DNA of 64,000 nucleotides from Miscanthus floridulus (Eukaryota; Streptophyta; Magnoliopsida; Poales; Poaceae): assembly GCF_019320115.1 (NCBI RefSeq), contig NC_089591.1, positions 17,834,502 to 17,898,501 on the forward strand, written 5' to 3'. Below, piece after piece: positions 45,460 to 56,600 of the stretch. The stretch's first letter is position 1. Every line of letters starts with the position of its first letter. The notes beneath the pieces were generated by a model. It did not search any database, was not told the origin of the DNA, and was given only the letters and a program-made list of their open reading frames with translations. The position numbers and the translations under genes are program-made.

Positions 45460-45733
45460 CACTTAGCCCTTCTACCATCTTTATTTGCAAGCAAGATAGT
45501 AATAGATTCGCTCATGCTCTAGCTGCTTTGGGTTGTAATGTGCCAAGTGGTTGTTATAACACTTTGGAGAGGGGCTTCCTCAATATTTCGAAGACTTGGT
45601 GACCCACGATTTTGCTAGTCAGCTGAGTAATAAAAACATCTCCAAAAGTTTTTTTTGAAATCTACTATCTAAATTATTATTTAGAGAGTTATTTACGTAA
45701 AAATCATTTTTATATCTTTATACTCTGCAATAG

Positions 45734-46861
45734 TGTCGGTGTTTCGAGTAAACACCAACGAGTAAATTTATGTTATTGCGCGTCTGGCCCGGATGATGTG
45801 CTAAAAAGACACAAGGTTTATACTGGTTCGGGTAAAATGTCCCTACGTCCAGTTCGTGGCTGCTGCTCGTGTTATTAGCACTGAAAAGTTCGTAGTAGGG
45901 GTTATAAACGGACGAGAGAGGAACATGTCCCAAGTCTCTGATGGAAAGGTCAAAAGGGTGCTGAGAGCTTGATTGCTGCTCAGTTATATGTTCGAGGTTC
46001 GATGCTAGTGATTCTGATGTGGTGAAATCGATCCCATTAGTAGGGTGCTCTGCTTTCCCTTTTATAGGCCAAGGGAGAGCAGGGATTACAGATGAGAGAA
46101 AAAAGAAAGAAAACCAGAGGCAAAGGAGGTCATTCAAGGATGTCGGGTCTTCCTTTTTCTCTGTGCGGGCCCTGCTGACATGGCAGGCGGTGGCAGGGAT
46201 AGCCCCACACCGGGTGCATGTCCGCTGACCCTGACAGGGCCGCGCTGAGCATCTGTTCGCTGACGATGCCATGTCCTGGCATTGTCAGCGAGTTGTCAAG
46301 TCCCATCTCGCCCGACGGGCGGCGCAACGGACCAGGGTGCTCATCCGTGGCCATACAGGGAGCAGACGGCGCAGTGACCGCACGTCCGTTACTGTAGGTG
46401 ATGCGAGTTTCCTCCTAGACCGTAGTGGTTGTCGTGAGCTTCCATCAGGATCCATGCCCGAGGGCAAATGGCGGCGCCCACAACACTGCAAGATAAATAT
46501 CGGCGCCTACAACACTAAAGCGCCTTTTCTGTCATGTCCTAACGGTACTTTCCTGCAGGCGTGCAGGGTACGGTCCTCGGTATTACGGTTGACTTGAATG
46601 CCCTGCCTTATCTGCGTGGGTCGTTATGAAGAAGTCATGCGCAGACGTCGGGCGAGGCAGAGCCGGCCCCCAGACATCGGGCAAGACGGAGCCAGCCCCC
46701 AAACATCAGGCGAGGCGGAGCCAGCCCTCGGACGTTGGGCGAGGTGGAGCTGGCCCTTGGATGTCAGGTGAGGCGGAGCCGGCCCTCAGACATCGGGCGA
46801 GGCGGAGCCAGCCTCCAGACGTCTGGCGAGGCGAAGCCAGCCCTCAGACGTTGGGTGAGGC
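45734..46861. repeat. LTR-like fragment of an unidentified retrotransposon
   Basis: Begins TGTCGGTGTTTCG with a perfect hairpin GGTGTTT-cgagt-AAACACC (45738-45756). TACTGGTTCGGG and CCTACGTCCAGT inside are phrases common in grass LTRs. It has a TATA-like TTTTATAGG (about 46050) and a minisatellite at its right end, where element 3 interrupts it. No coding content. Family and full extent unknown. Confidence 0.5.
46642..46861. repeat. 29-bp GC-rich minisatellite, 7.6 copies
   Basis: Seven full 29-bp units of type CAGACGTCGGGCGAGGCGGA plus GCCAGCCCC, then 17 bp of an eighth. The array stops in mid-unit exactly where the element 3 LTR starts, so that element was inserted into the array. The long + strand ORF across it (46626-46925) is a by-product of the repeat. 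Confidence 0.9.
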
Positions 46862-49800
46862 TGTAACACCTCTGGTGTTACGAGCTCGTTTAACACCGAG
46901 ATTTAGGCCTAAGAAAAGTTTTTGAAACGAGTTTCTCAGATTTTTGATTTAAAACATACTTGATGTGATAACTGAATCCTGTGTGACTCAGTTTTGTGGA
47001 CTTGAATCAACGCCAAGTTAAATTGCTCAGTGCGTAAAGATATTTAGGAATGTCCGATAATGATTCTAGCAAGTAAATGGCGAATGGCTTGTTCTGTTGG
47101 ATGGAGCATGAAAACAATTTTTATAAACAAAATAAAACATAACTTGTATTTAGAACGTAAATAAGAGTTGGAAGTGCAAGTTAGTAGTTAAAAATGCAAC
47201 TGTTGATGTGGCGTGTGGATGTTGTTCCATGGTAGGTTTGATAGCTCAAAATCAGAAATTATATTTTAAAGCATTGTTTGTGGCGATTTGTTTTGCACAA
47301 AAATAATTACATAACGCCTTAATATTTTGTTCCATGGCTTGGCATGGAGTATGAGCTATCGCGTGAAATGTTTAGTGATGGAAGTCGCTAGGATTTAGAT
47401 CTTTTGGAGTTGCCGATGATGTATCACTCTTCACATCCGCGTTGCGTCGTCTCACGCGTAGGCAGGCAGGCAGCAGAGCCACGTGACGCCCATGTGTTCA
47501 GCTGATGCCTGATCTCTCGTGTCCTTGCTGCTGCAGCTGCTGTCCTTGCATCACTGCCGTCCTGGTCGCTTGAATACGGTGATGCATTTCCCCTGCTCAG
47601 GATCAATCATCAGAGTTATTTGTGTCATGCCGCGACACAGCTGCACGCCTGGCCGCTTCATAATTTCATGTGATTGGTGTGAAACACGTAACAGACGTGA
47701 GATAGCGCAGCAGCTTAGCAGGCTTCATTTACTTTTCCTAGCGCGGGGTTCAGCGTACTTGCCTTGCTTTGCAATTATGCACTGTCTCGTCTTCCGTCGT
47801 GGCTCTGCACCCCGGCGCGTCGTTTTGCCTACGTCACTGTCCTTCACTCCATCGCTTGCGTCGCGTCTGAATTTTTAATGGGAGCACATGGCTCTGTCGT
47901 GCCCACGCCCCACTGCTCCCTCTCCTCGTGCTCCTTCTTGTGCACGTGGAGGCCGAGCTGCTGTCTAGCTCTGCTTGTCTATGCCGAGTTGGCCGGGTCA
48001 CCTTCAAGTTGCTGCTACTACTCCAGCTCTGTACCAACGCACCTCCTTTTTCCTCGCTGCAGCACCATCAATGCCTTGCTTGTCTTGACTGACTCTACCG
48101 AGCCGACTACAGTCGTGGCAGCGCCCATGTCACCTTGGCCTACTCCCTGCACCCCTCCTTTTTCCTCTCCATGGCACACGCCATGCGTAAGCCCACAGCG
48201 CTGCCCTCCCTGCTCCTCCGTAGCTCCATAGCATGCCTGAGCCGCCTCGCCAGCCACCGCAGCACTCACCGTGCCGTGCTGCCTCGATCCGCACGTGGCT
48301 CTGCCTTGCCTCGCTCCTCCTCGCACGGGTGCCCCTTCCTAGTCCACGTTAGACCACGCCCCTCGATGTTGCCCCTCCTAGCGCGACAGCTACTGCGCCT
48401 GGGAGCACCATTGCCGGTTTTCTCCCCCCTCTCGTGGGTGCCCCCATGTCGCAGCGTCTCCCGCCGTGTGTGCTATGGGCTCGAGCTACGTAGACCCACG
48501 CCGCTCCACCTCTGTGCCTCGATCGTGAAGCCCTGCCATGGTCCGCGCCCTTCTGCGCTCCTTCCTCGGCGTCGCAGCGCCATTGTCGCCACATCGGCTT
48601 GCACGGGTAGGCTGTCGGGGGCTGGCTCGGGTCTTGCCGTGGCCAAACCAAGGCCGCACGGGTCCTGTGTATCTCGCTGGTGGGTTGTCCGCCACCTCCG
48701 TGCCTTCCCCGGCCCCACAGCGCCGTTGTCGCCGCCGCCGGCCGGTGCCTCCACTCCATGCTTTGCTTTTGGGGAGAGAGAGCAGGTGAGAATATCAAAA
48801 TAGATAATGCTTCAGAGTTCCGAATGCAAAGTACGTGACTCAAATGAACAGCGCTTGAGGATCTCAGGTTGAATAGAGAAAAGCGTGGGGTTCTTTCTGC
48901 AAAATACGCGTCGCGCCTGTGGGCTGGTCTGCGCTGGGCCGGCCTGCCGCCGTCGCGCCTACGCCGCGCATAGGCCGTCGGCTGCTCTGGCTGGGCCGCT
49001 CACGCCCGTGCGTGGGCCCCGCCGTGCTGGGCTGCTGTGTCAGTTTCGTTGCCGCCAGCCTTTTTGAATTGCTGAGCACTTTCTAATTTAGCTTGCAAGG
49101 TAAATTTGTAAATTTAAAATAAAATTGCGTAGGTATCCAAAAATGGTGAAACCAATTTTGTTGGTCTCCTAAAATCATGATCTATCTACTAGTATATTTT
49201 GTTCACATAGTTTGATAATATTCTTAGAAGCTATATAATTAATTTGAGATACTTAATATCGTTAAGACATAAATTTGTGGGAATTTCTGTGATAAATCGG
49301 TGATAGTGTTGACTCTAAAAATTTTTCAATAAATTCCTAATATAATTAGCTTCCCACTGTAAATTTTGTCGCTCTGGAATAATTAGTTTGCTAGATAGGT
49401 AATGATGCCCTATTTTGAATAAAGATTAAATCGAGAATAGAATAAAGAAACACCTTGGAACTTTATAACTAAGAGACTTGTTGGGAACTGACACCTTTCT
49501 CGATGATGTGATACGTAGCCTAAGTACGATCGTCGTTAGAACTAGCTCGTTAACTTGAAAGGCATAAATCGTATTTTTATGAGTCACGATTGCAGTCCAT
49601 TAATTATGTCTTTGCATTGCATCGCTTTGCATATCATAATAGGGACGTCGATGGATCGTGGAGTCATTGGGATTTGCTGGAGAAATGGTACTTTTGGAGA
49701 TCATGTCGCCATGATGGAAAGCTAACTTCTGATTAAATCTTACCCAGGTAAGCCCCAGTGCATAACCCCTACTTTTCTGCACTTTAAATTATATTTGTGC

Positions 49801-51267
49801 ATTAAATTTTAAGGAGTTGAATGAAACCCACTTGCATATATATATATATATCCTTATCCTATGAGTCTTACTAGTATGACAGGATCGTGTAGATTGCTAT
49901 GCTATAGGACTCCGGTAGAAGTCGATTGCCTATCACTCCGAGAGATAGGAAATATATTACTGTAATATTATCACTTGGAAAATATAAATGGTGGAAAGGA
50001 AAAATGGTGACTAGGCAGGGATATGGTTTGGGTATTGGTGGGGGTAAGAGGTTGTGTCCTGCAGCCGACGGAACATAGCATGGTTACACTGTGTTCTCTG
50101 TTTATGTCGGTTAAGGATCGACCGTTGCATAAGACTCTAGGCTAGTCACAGACTTATTATCTCACGCACATACTTGGGTATATGCGCTTGGAAGACTTGT
50201 TACTCTCTTATCATGGGTTCCGGCTCTTTTCGGACCGACTGTCAGAGTGGTTTTTGGCTAGGAGGTCCTTGCACCGCACTGAGTCCGGGACTTAGCGGCG
50301 GGGGCTTGGAGTCCTAGTTTGGACAGGGACCTAGACCCTATGATAGGAGGGTAGTGGGTTGGCCCTGCTTGTGCCTAGGGTACAAGCGGGGCGTGTGTTT
50401 TTGGGGTACCCAGCTGGGGGCATTGATTCACAAATCGCCGGTGTTTCGGTACGGCTTGTCTACGGTCTAGCACCGTAGTAAGAACTGAAAGAGGAAATGT
50501 GAAGAAATGGAAATCTGATTGCTTACCACCTACTTGAAAGTAGCATAGGTTCTTACATAGAATGGTTAGTTAATGAACTAATGCGACTGCTAATAAAAAT
50601 CGAATATAAGGACGCACGCTTAGTAATGCTTCCTACAGATGTAATAAACCCATAAGCCAGATAGCCTTGCATATCCTTGAAATCTTTGCTTTCCTCCTAT
50701 CGGGTAATTCTTACTGAGTACAATTGAGTACTCAGGGTTTTATTTCCCCATGTTGTAGGTGACAGGTGGAGGCTAGAGCTGACTTTTGTGTGTGGATTCA
50801 TCCTGGTGGGCTCAGAGAGGATTTTCTTTACGTTGTGATAATAGTTTTCATTTATAACTCTTACTAAATATTTTTATAAATGAAAGTTTTAAAATCTATT
50901 GTCATAGTTTATATATCAATATTTTATCATGTCATAAATGGATGTTTAATTCCGCTGTAACTCTGTTCACATATTTATATTCCGATGTTCAATTAATTGT
51001 TCATAACTCTGATAATATAATTACATTTCGTTGTTAAATAATAAATGTTATACTCTGATGTTACATGTAAAGTGATGTAAGAAATGGTTAATAATGATGT
51101 AAGCTTTATTCTCTCATTTGTGATCCTAATGGAAAAATGTGGATTTTGGGTTCTCCCTTGGGGTGTGCCCGACGGGACCACGTGATTTGGTGTCCTCCCT
51201 TGAGTGCTTAGTGTCTAATGAAAGACGAGCACTCCTGAGAGGCATTAGATTAGGCGGTTCTACCATA
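46862..51267 (+). repeat. 5' LTR of element 3 (4.4 kb)
   Basis: Starts TGTAACACC with a perfect hairpin GTAACACC-tct-GGTGTTAC (46863-46881). It ends GGTTCTACCATA, with TA where CA is expected, a likely C-to-T change. It contains a GC-rich island (about 47400-48780) with overlapping ORFs on both strands that look non-coding, and an (AT)n run at 49836-49851. Confidence 0.8.
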
Positions 51268-51269
51268 GG

Positions 51270-51281
51270 TGGTATCAGAGC
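51270..51281 (+). other. Primer-binding site of element 3 (initiator Met tRNA)
   Basis: TGGTATCAGAGC, two bases after the LTR end. Confidence 0.9.
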
Positions 51282-52044
51282 ATAAATGAGGAAATAAAGC
51301 TTCAAAAACCTTTCCTAAAGTAAAAATTGACAACAAATTCTTTTCAAAAGAATAGGACGTTTGTATGCGAAGTTATATAAGTAGCCCTATTACTATGGTT
51401 ATGTATCCAGGGTAGATGGCACTCTGCTGACTTAGGTAGGCTTAATCAATTTTTTGCAGGTACACTGACCCGAGCATAGTTCTATAGTATTGGCTAGCTA
51501 TAGGGAGAGAACGTTGTGCCAAAAATCTAAGAATGGTTGCCCTATATGTTGGCAATAGTGGAAGGATGTATAGGACGTGCATTCATGCATATCCTGGTTG
51601 TGCATTGTAGTGTCGTATTGCTTGCAGATCCGCCTTACATAGGTGTCACGCGTGTCGTATTGTGCACAACTGACTCGTTCTTGTTCTAGAGTTACCGCTA
51701 AACTATGGCTTCATGCTCCGCGTTCGCCCGTGGTTCACACCGGTCGTGACCCATGTCTCCCTGTACTCTTTTCTACACTCTTATCGGACCCTTGCCCTAT
51801 AGTCATACTAGTCAGTAATGGCCTTGGACATTGCTCACCTTGAACACACAGAATTTTGGTTGAGTCATTCATAGTGATCAAGCATAGGAACCCTAGTGGA
51901 CCGTGCTAGGACCACTGAACGCTCTGCCTTTATAAGTAGGGCTTGGCTTAGCCATTGGTACCACCACTTGATGTACTTTAGCTCACTTAGCTTTTCTTTT
52001 GAGCAAGCTTTTCACTTAGTCCTTCCTCACAACCACCGCTAGGG
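51282..52044 (+). other. 5' leader of element 3
   Basis: No convincing coding region. Part of it (about 51500-51580, TATAGGGAGAGAACGTTGTGCC) is weakly repeated at about 53055-53140 on the far side of the ORF. Confidence 0.5.
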
Positions 52045-52950
52045 ATGGCAGGAGCCTGGGTTAGTAGTTACTACCTGAACATTGAGGGTTTTTCTAGAAT
52101 CCTACATGCCACCCTACAAAAGATTGGAGTCAAAGATCATCCCAAGTATGAGGGCCATGAGTATGAGAAGCATGGCACCGAGCGGTGTGAGGTTATCGTC
52201 TACATTGGGAAGAGTGAAGAGTTCCCCGACCTCACTGAAGCCTGGAATGTGACCACAACTGGGTTTCGCTTCATCGACATCTACCAGGTTGTGGCCCACA
52301 AAGCCTTGCGGTACCTGTGTCGAATCTATGAGGAGCCCATTGCCCGTACCCCCATGAGGTTCTTTCCACCTTTGGACAAGAATCAGCGGGCATGGAGGGC
52401 TCGCATGGAGGCTTTGCAAGGGCGGGATGCGCAAGAGGATAGTCCAATCATGGTGCACTTGACCACGTACCTGCTTGCTCTGGATGAGCAGTATGACCGA
52501 CAAGTCTTGGAGCTGAGGATGTGCCTCCATTGAGTTGAGGAAGCCGAGATCTTCTCTAGGATGCTCTAGGTGTAGCTTGCTGAAGCGCATGCCAGTGCAG
52601 TAGTCGCTGAGAGTTGGGAGACTGCCATATCGGAAGCCCTGAAGGAGGCTGAAGATCGGCATGTCGATCAGTTGGGTGAGGCCTATCTTATCACTAGGGC
52701 CAAGCGGAGGACGCTGGCTACTGAATGGTGGGATCCCTTGATTGTGGAGGGAATCCTTGTCCACCCACCAGAAAGAGAGGAGAACCGGTGTTGCAACGCT
52801 ACCAGCACCTCCACCCTCAGAAGTGTCAGAAGTAGAGCCCTTGGTTCCTCTCACTCAGCCACTACCAAGAGAGGAGGCAGATCCATAGGCAGGGCGGCAG
52901 AAGAATGCATCGAGCCTAGGAATGAAGATGCGTGGTCCAAAGTAGATTAG
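52045..52950 (+). pseudogene. Pre-gag ORF of element 3: unknown globular domain plus coiled coil
   Basis: ATG at 52045 opens 162 codons beginning MAGAWVSSYYLNIEGFSRIL, ending at TGA 52531-52533. The frame continues with two TAG codons (about 52567-52575) and then stays readable to about 52950. N-terminal motifs include HGTERCEVIVYIGKSEEFPD and ARTPMRFFPP. From about residue 140 the sequence turns into a likely coiled coil (YDRQVLELRMCLH, then LAEAHASAVVAESWE). I recall similar proteins in grass retrotransposon annotations but no named domain. The position, directly after the primer site, is the same as the H3-tail ORFs of elements 1 and 2. The sequence shows no H3 tail. Confidence 0.65.
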
Positions 52951-54649
52951 TTGCTTGGGATTGTTGTACCATAGTAGTAGTACTTTTCGTCGTTGTTCTC
53001 TGGTATTATACTTTTGCCGTTGGTTTCATTCATAGTTGTTGAGATCATCCACCTATAGGGAAGGTGAATGTTGTGTCAAAAATGGGAGACTAGATGCCTG
53101 TATGATGTACCCATATAAGGCCGTTGGATGTGCATTTTATTTATTCGCTGTGTTTATTGCGTCCATCCGCTCTTAAGTTTCATTAGACGTACTTAAAGTT
53201 TTCAAGGACGATGTTAAGTGAGTTACAAGAGAAGTTGTCGTTTAGATACCAGCAGACTAGCCATGATTGGATAACATAGGACACTGTATCGACTAATTGT
53301 AGATGTCCTAGTAGAACACTTGAATCTCTTCAAAATCCAATCTGTTGTTGGATTTGAAATTCCTTGTTCCTTGTTATGAAAGGATCCCTTGTTGTTTGAA
53401 TCTTCCCTTGCAATACTCCCCTTACTCTGTGGTCTATGACCCCACTGCCTTCATGGCGTGTAAGTTGGTAATAGTTGCATGGTTAATAGCTTATAGTGCC
53501 GCGACGAAACCGAGGGCTCTCTGTGGAACAAATGCCACATGGTGACGTTGCTCGGCACACGCTGGTACCAAGGTTGTGGACCAAGTACCTTTACCAAGTT
53601 ACACCGCCATACCGCTCTTGAATCAAAATATTTTCTTGAAAATATTTGGGTGTTCGAACGGGAAATCCACAACGGGTTGATGAAATAGTGTTATCTCAAA
53701 GTAAGCAAGAGGAGGTGGTTTTGGAGGATGCATGTATGTTGTGATCTCAGTTCATACAAAGGTTGGTGCATACTGTGGTCAAGGAAGGGAAAGAAAAAGA
53801 AGAGTAGTAAGGAAAGTAGCCGTGGGTGGTTGGGAGAAATTGTAGAGCCTGAGTGGACATAATGTCCCAAGACTTGTGTTTAGTTTGACCACGCTACACA
53901 TGCCAGGTTATTTCGCCACGTGCCCTACGAACGCCATCTATGTCGGGCCCATGAGCGCACCGTCTTCGCGTGGCTACGGCATCGTGTCGCACTCGCTGTC
54001 TTTATGCACTGCGCATTTCTCCTTTTCCCCAGCATCCGGTTGGCTCTTGACCCCCACACCTCGTCCCCTGTATCGGACCCCCTTCCCTCTCCTTTTTCTT
54101 CTCTTGGGGACCCGGCCGCCGCACGCTTGCCTCGTCAAGCGAACCCTCTCCTTTCCTCCCCTTTATCCTCTCTGCCACTCGTGTAGGAAGCGCACCATGG
54201 CCATGTTTATCCCCCATAGCATGACTTGTCTATGTATCGCATCCGCACCGTCTCCACTTCTGGTGTGTTGCGCCCCACCTCTGTTCGCCACTATAAGATG
54301 CCCTTGGTCCTTGCTCTTCTTCTTCATCCCCATCCTCTTGAATCTAAAGCAGAGCTACGAGATCTAGTCGCCATTATGGAACTAGGTTCGTCAGTCAGAG
54401 GTGATGGTGTAATTTGAGAAGAAGAAGGATCTAGTTATTGAAGAAGTTCAAGTTTCCTTTGGATAGTTTAGCTTTAGGGTTCACGATGTTTGACTTCTTA
54501 GTCTCCTGTTTCTGGATCTATTGGTCGTATGCCATGTTTTGGATAATCATTATCTTGTTGTTTCTCCATTGCTCTCGTCTATCTCGCCTTCTAGATTAAG
54601 TCTCAGTTGGATTAGGTTGCTCTGAACCATGTACCCCTAAATCCTAGTG
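52951..54649 (+). other. Internal region of element 3 after its ORF
   Basis: No retroviral domain recognised. A GC-rich patch at about 53900-54320 carries overlapping ORFs on both strands without family resemblance. Ends where the Copia LTR begins. Confidence 0.45.
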
Positions 54650-56126
54650 TGTTGAAAGGATCAAGATGCCCAAGAGGGGGCTGAATTAGGCTAATTCTAA
54701 ATTTCTTTGCAATAATTAAGTACTATGGTTAGCCCAATTAACCCCTTGTGCCTAGAAAGTGTTTCTATTGATCTACCGCACAAAAGTTTAGCAACATATG
54801 TTCCAATCCTACTCTAGCATGGCAATTCTATGAATGTAAATGACAAGAATTGAATTGCTCAAAGTAAATGCTCAAAGTAAAGAGAGGAGGAGGAAAGCGG
54901 TGATGTTTTTCCGAGGTATCAGAGAGTCACCACTCCCCACTAGTACTCGTTGGAGAACCCGTGCAAGGGTGTTAGTCCCCCTTGATCTGCACAAGGATCA
55001 AGTGCTCTCTAGGGGTTGATTCTTTAACCCTCCATCGCGGTGAATCACCCACAATCGCTCACAACTTGAGTTGGGTCATCCACAAGCTCCGCCAGATGAT
55101 CACCAAGCTCCCAATCACCACCAAGCCGTCTAGGTGATGGCGATCACCAAGAGTAACAAGCACGAACTCTCACTTGACCATAACAAGCCTAATGAGAAGG
55201 GTGGATGCACACTTTGCTACTCTTGCTTTCACTAATGAGGGCTCTCTTTGGGATTCTCAAATCTCAATCACCTCACAAGGACCATGCTCTTCTTGGCACT
55301 CTCAAAGGTGTTTCTCAGCTGTTGAAATGAGCAAAAGTACCCCACACACAAATAGAGGAAGTATTTATAACCATGGCTGAAAAATGAACCGTTATGTGCC
55401 TCTGCGGGGTGACCGGACGCTCTAGTCATGTTGACTAGATGCTCTGGTCATGTTGATCGGACGCTCTGATCAGTTCTCCCCAATCTCCAGTGTTTAAGTT
55501 GTGACCGGATGCGTCCAGTCATAATTTTACCTCTCTAGAACCTTACTGGAGTCAACCGGACACTGGGACCCAGCGTTCGGTCACTCACCTCTCAGCGTCC
55601 GGTCGCACCAGGCGATTTCACCTTGATCAAATGAACTGACCGGACTCTGCGCCAGCGTCTGATCACTCTAGAACCATCGTTCGGTCAGCATTTGACCCTC
55701 CATTCACTTTCAACTCTCGATCATACATGAATGAAGTTTGCTCCAATAGATCTAAGGGCTTTTTAGGAGCTACCTAGTGCTAGATTTAGCAAGTGTGCAC
55801 CACACCTAACTCACTAGACTCACCTTGGTCAAGCTACCCATCCATACCCCCCTTAATAGTATGACCAAAGGAAAAACAAGGTCCTAAACTACTCTAAGTG
55901 TCTCCTCAACACTAAACAACACTTAGAACTAGTCCATCCTTAACCTTGTTGTCCATCCTTTGAAAACCGAAATGATTTCCATCGTAGGGGCATGACCACC
56001 ATGATAGCCCAATCGATCTCCATTACCGTGACCTAACTTAATTGCCTCTACAAAACACACGTTAGTCAAGGTAATCACATATTGTCATTAATCACCAAAA
56101 CCCAACTAGGGGCCTAGATGCTTTCA
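54650..56126 (-). repeat. 3' LTR of the SIRE-like Copia (1.48 kb)
   Basis: On the minus strand it reads TGAAAGCATC...CCTTTCAACA. Around 55400-55690 it holds many imperfect copies of a TGACCGGACGCT-like word. Confidence 0.88.
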
Positions 56127-56142
56127 ATCTCCCCCTTTTTGG
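56127..56142 (-). other. Polypurine tract of the SIRE-like Copia
   Basis: The minus strand reads CCAAAAAGGGGGAGAT directly before the LTR start TGAAAGC. It marks 54650-56126 as the 3' LTR. Confidence 0.87.
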
Positions 56143-56600
56143 TGATTGATGATAATACCACCTCGAGTATGTGAAAGAGATGAGGTTTTTAACATGCTTG
56201 GTTCATATAAGCTTTTGACAATAAGAGCAAAGTGTTAGGCAAGCTTATATGACCCAAGCCACCATGTTGTACTCAGAAGATATGAAATAAACAAGAGTAC
56301 AAGTAATAAAGCTCATTTGCATCGGAGTAAAACACGGAAGCAAAACAAATGAGCATGACACAAGTGATATGACATATAAAATATTTAAAGTAGAGAGCAC
56401 ACATGTCAAATATCACGATCACGTAGATATCACTATCACATAAAAATAGTTTGATGCATAAAAGTAAACACACAAATGCATAATAGTGTATCACACATAA
56501 AAACCAAATATAATAGATAAACTTAGCTCCCCCTAAGTCATTCCCCCTAAATCTAACATACTCGATCCCTCTCCCCCTTTGGCGTCAAACACCAAAACCT
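56143..56600 (-). other. Sequence between extra ORF and polypurine tract
   Basis: AT-rich, no ORF of note; presumably 3' untranslated sequence of the element. Confidence 0.5.

Larger units (their letters stand above)
44755..45602 (+). pseudogene. RNase H-like (RVT_3) domain, in three pieces split by two MITEs
   Basis: Piece 1 (about 44765-44990) encodes GELKLNTDGAF, then, after a frameshift, GVGFVLRDD-type and VSPGAGRENFLLD. This resembles the RNase H domain of plant non-LTR polyproteins. Piece 2 (about 45301-45344) reads ITEIKHIITSADLA. Piece 3 (about 45462-45602) reads NRFAHALAALGCNVPSG, the conserved end of the domain, and stops at TGA about 45600. Between the pieces lie MITEs 45013-45300 and 45345-45459. 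No intact ORF remains. It could derive from a host RNase H-like gene or a LINE. Confidence 0.7.
46862..54649 (+). mobile_element. Element 3: Tekay-type element, 5' part, interrupted by a Copia
   Basis: Plus-strand element: 4.4 kb LTR, tRNA-Met primer site two bases later, then an internal region with a coiled-coil ORF but no gag or pol in the visible 3.4 kb. The LTR start TGTAACACC and PBS spacing match elements 1 and 2. The SIRE-like Copia at 54650 cuts it, so gag-pol may continue beyond the window, or the element may be a non-autonomous large derivative. Left flank gaggc (46857-46861) is the candidate target duplication. Confidence 0.78.

Noticed and set aside
46626..46925. Possible repeat protein of about 99 aa
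   Set aside because: It is the translation of the 29-bp minisatellite and runs across the LTR boundary.
47400..48850. Several ORFs of 60-220 codons in GC-rich sequence
   Set aside because: Within the element 3 LTR, present on both strands, low-complexity Arg/Pro/Ser/Cys composition, no domains.
56273..56494. Small hydrophobic, Cys/Tyr-rich ORF near the Copia polypurine tract
   Set aside because: Located in AT-rich 3' untranslated sequence of the element, with a composition expected by chance.
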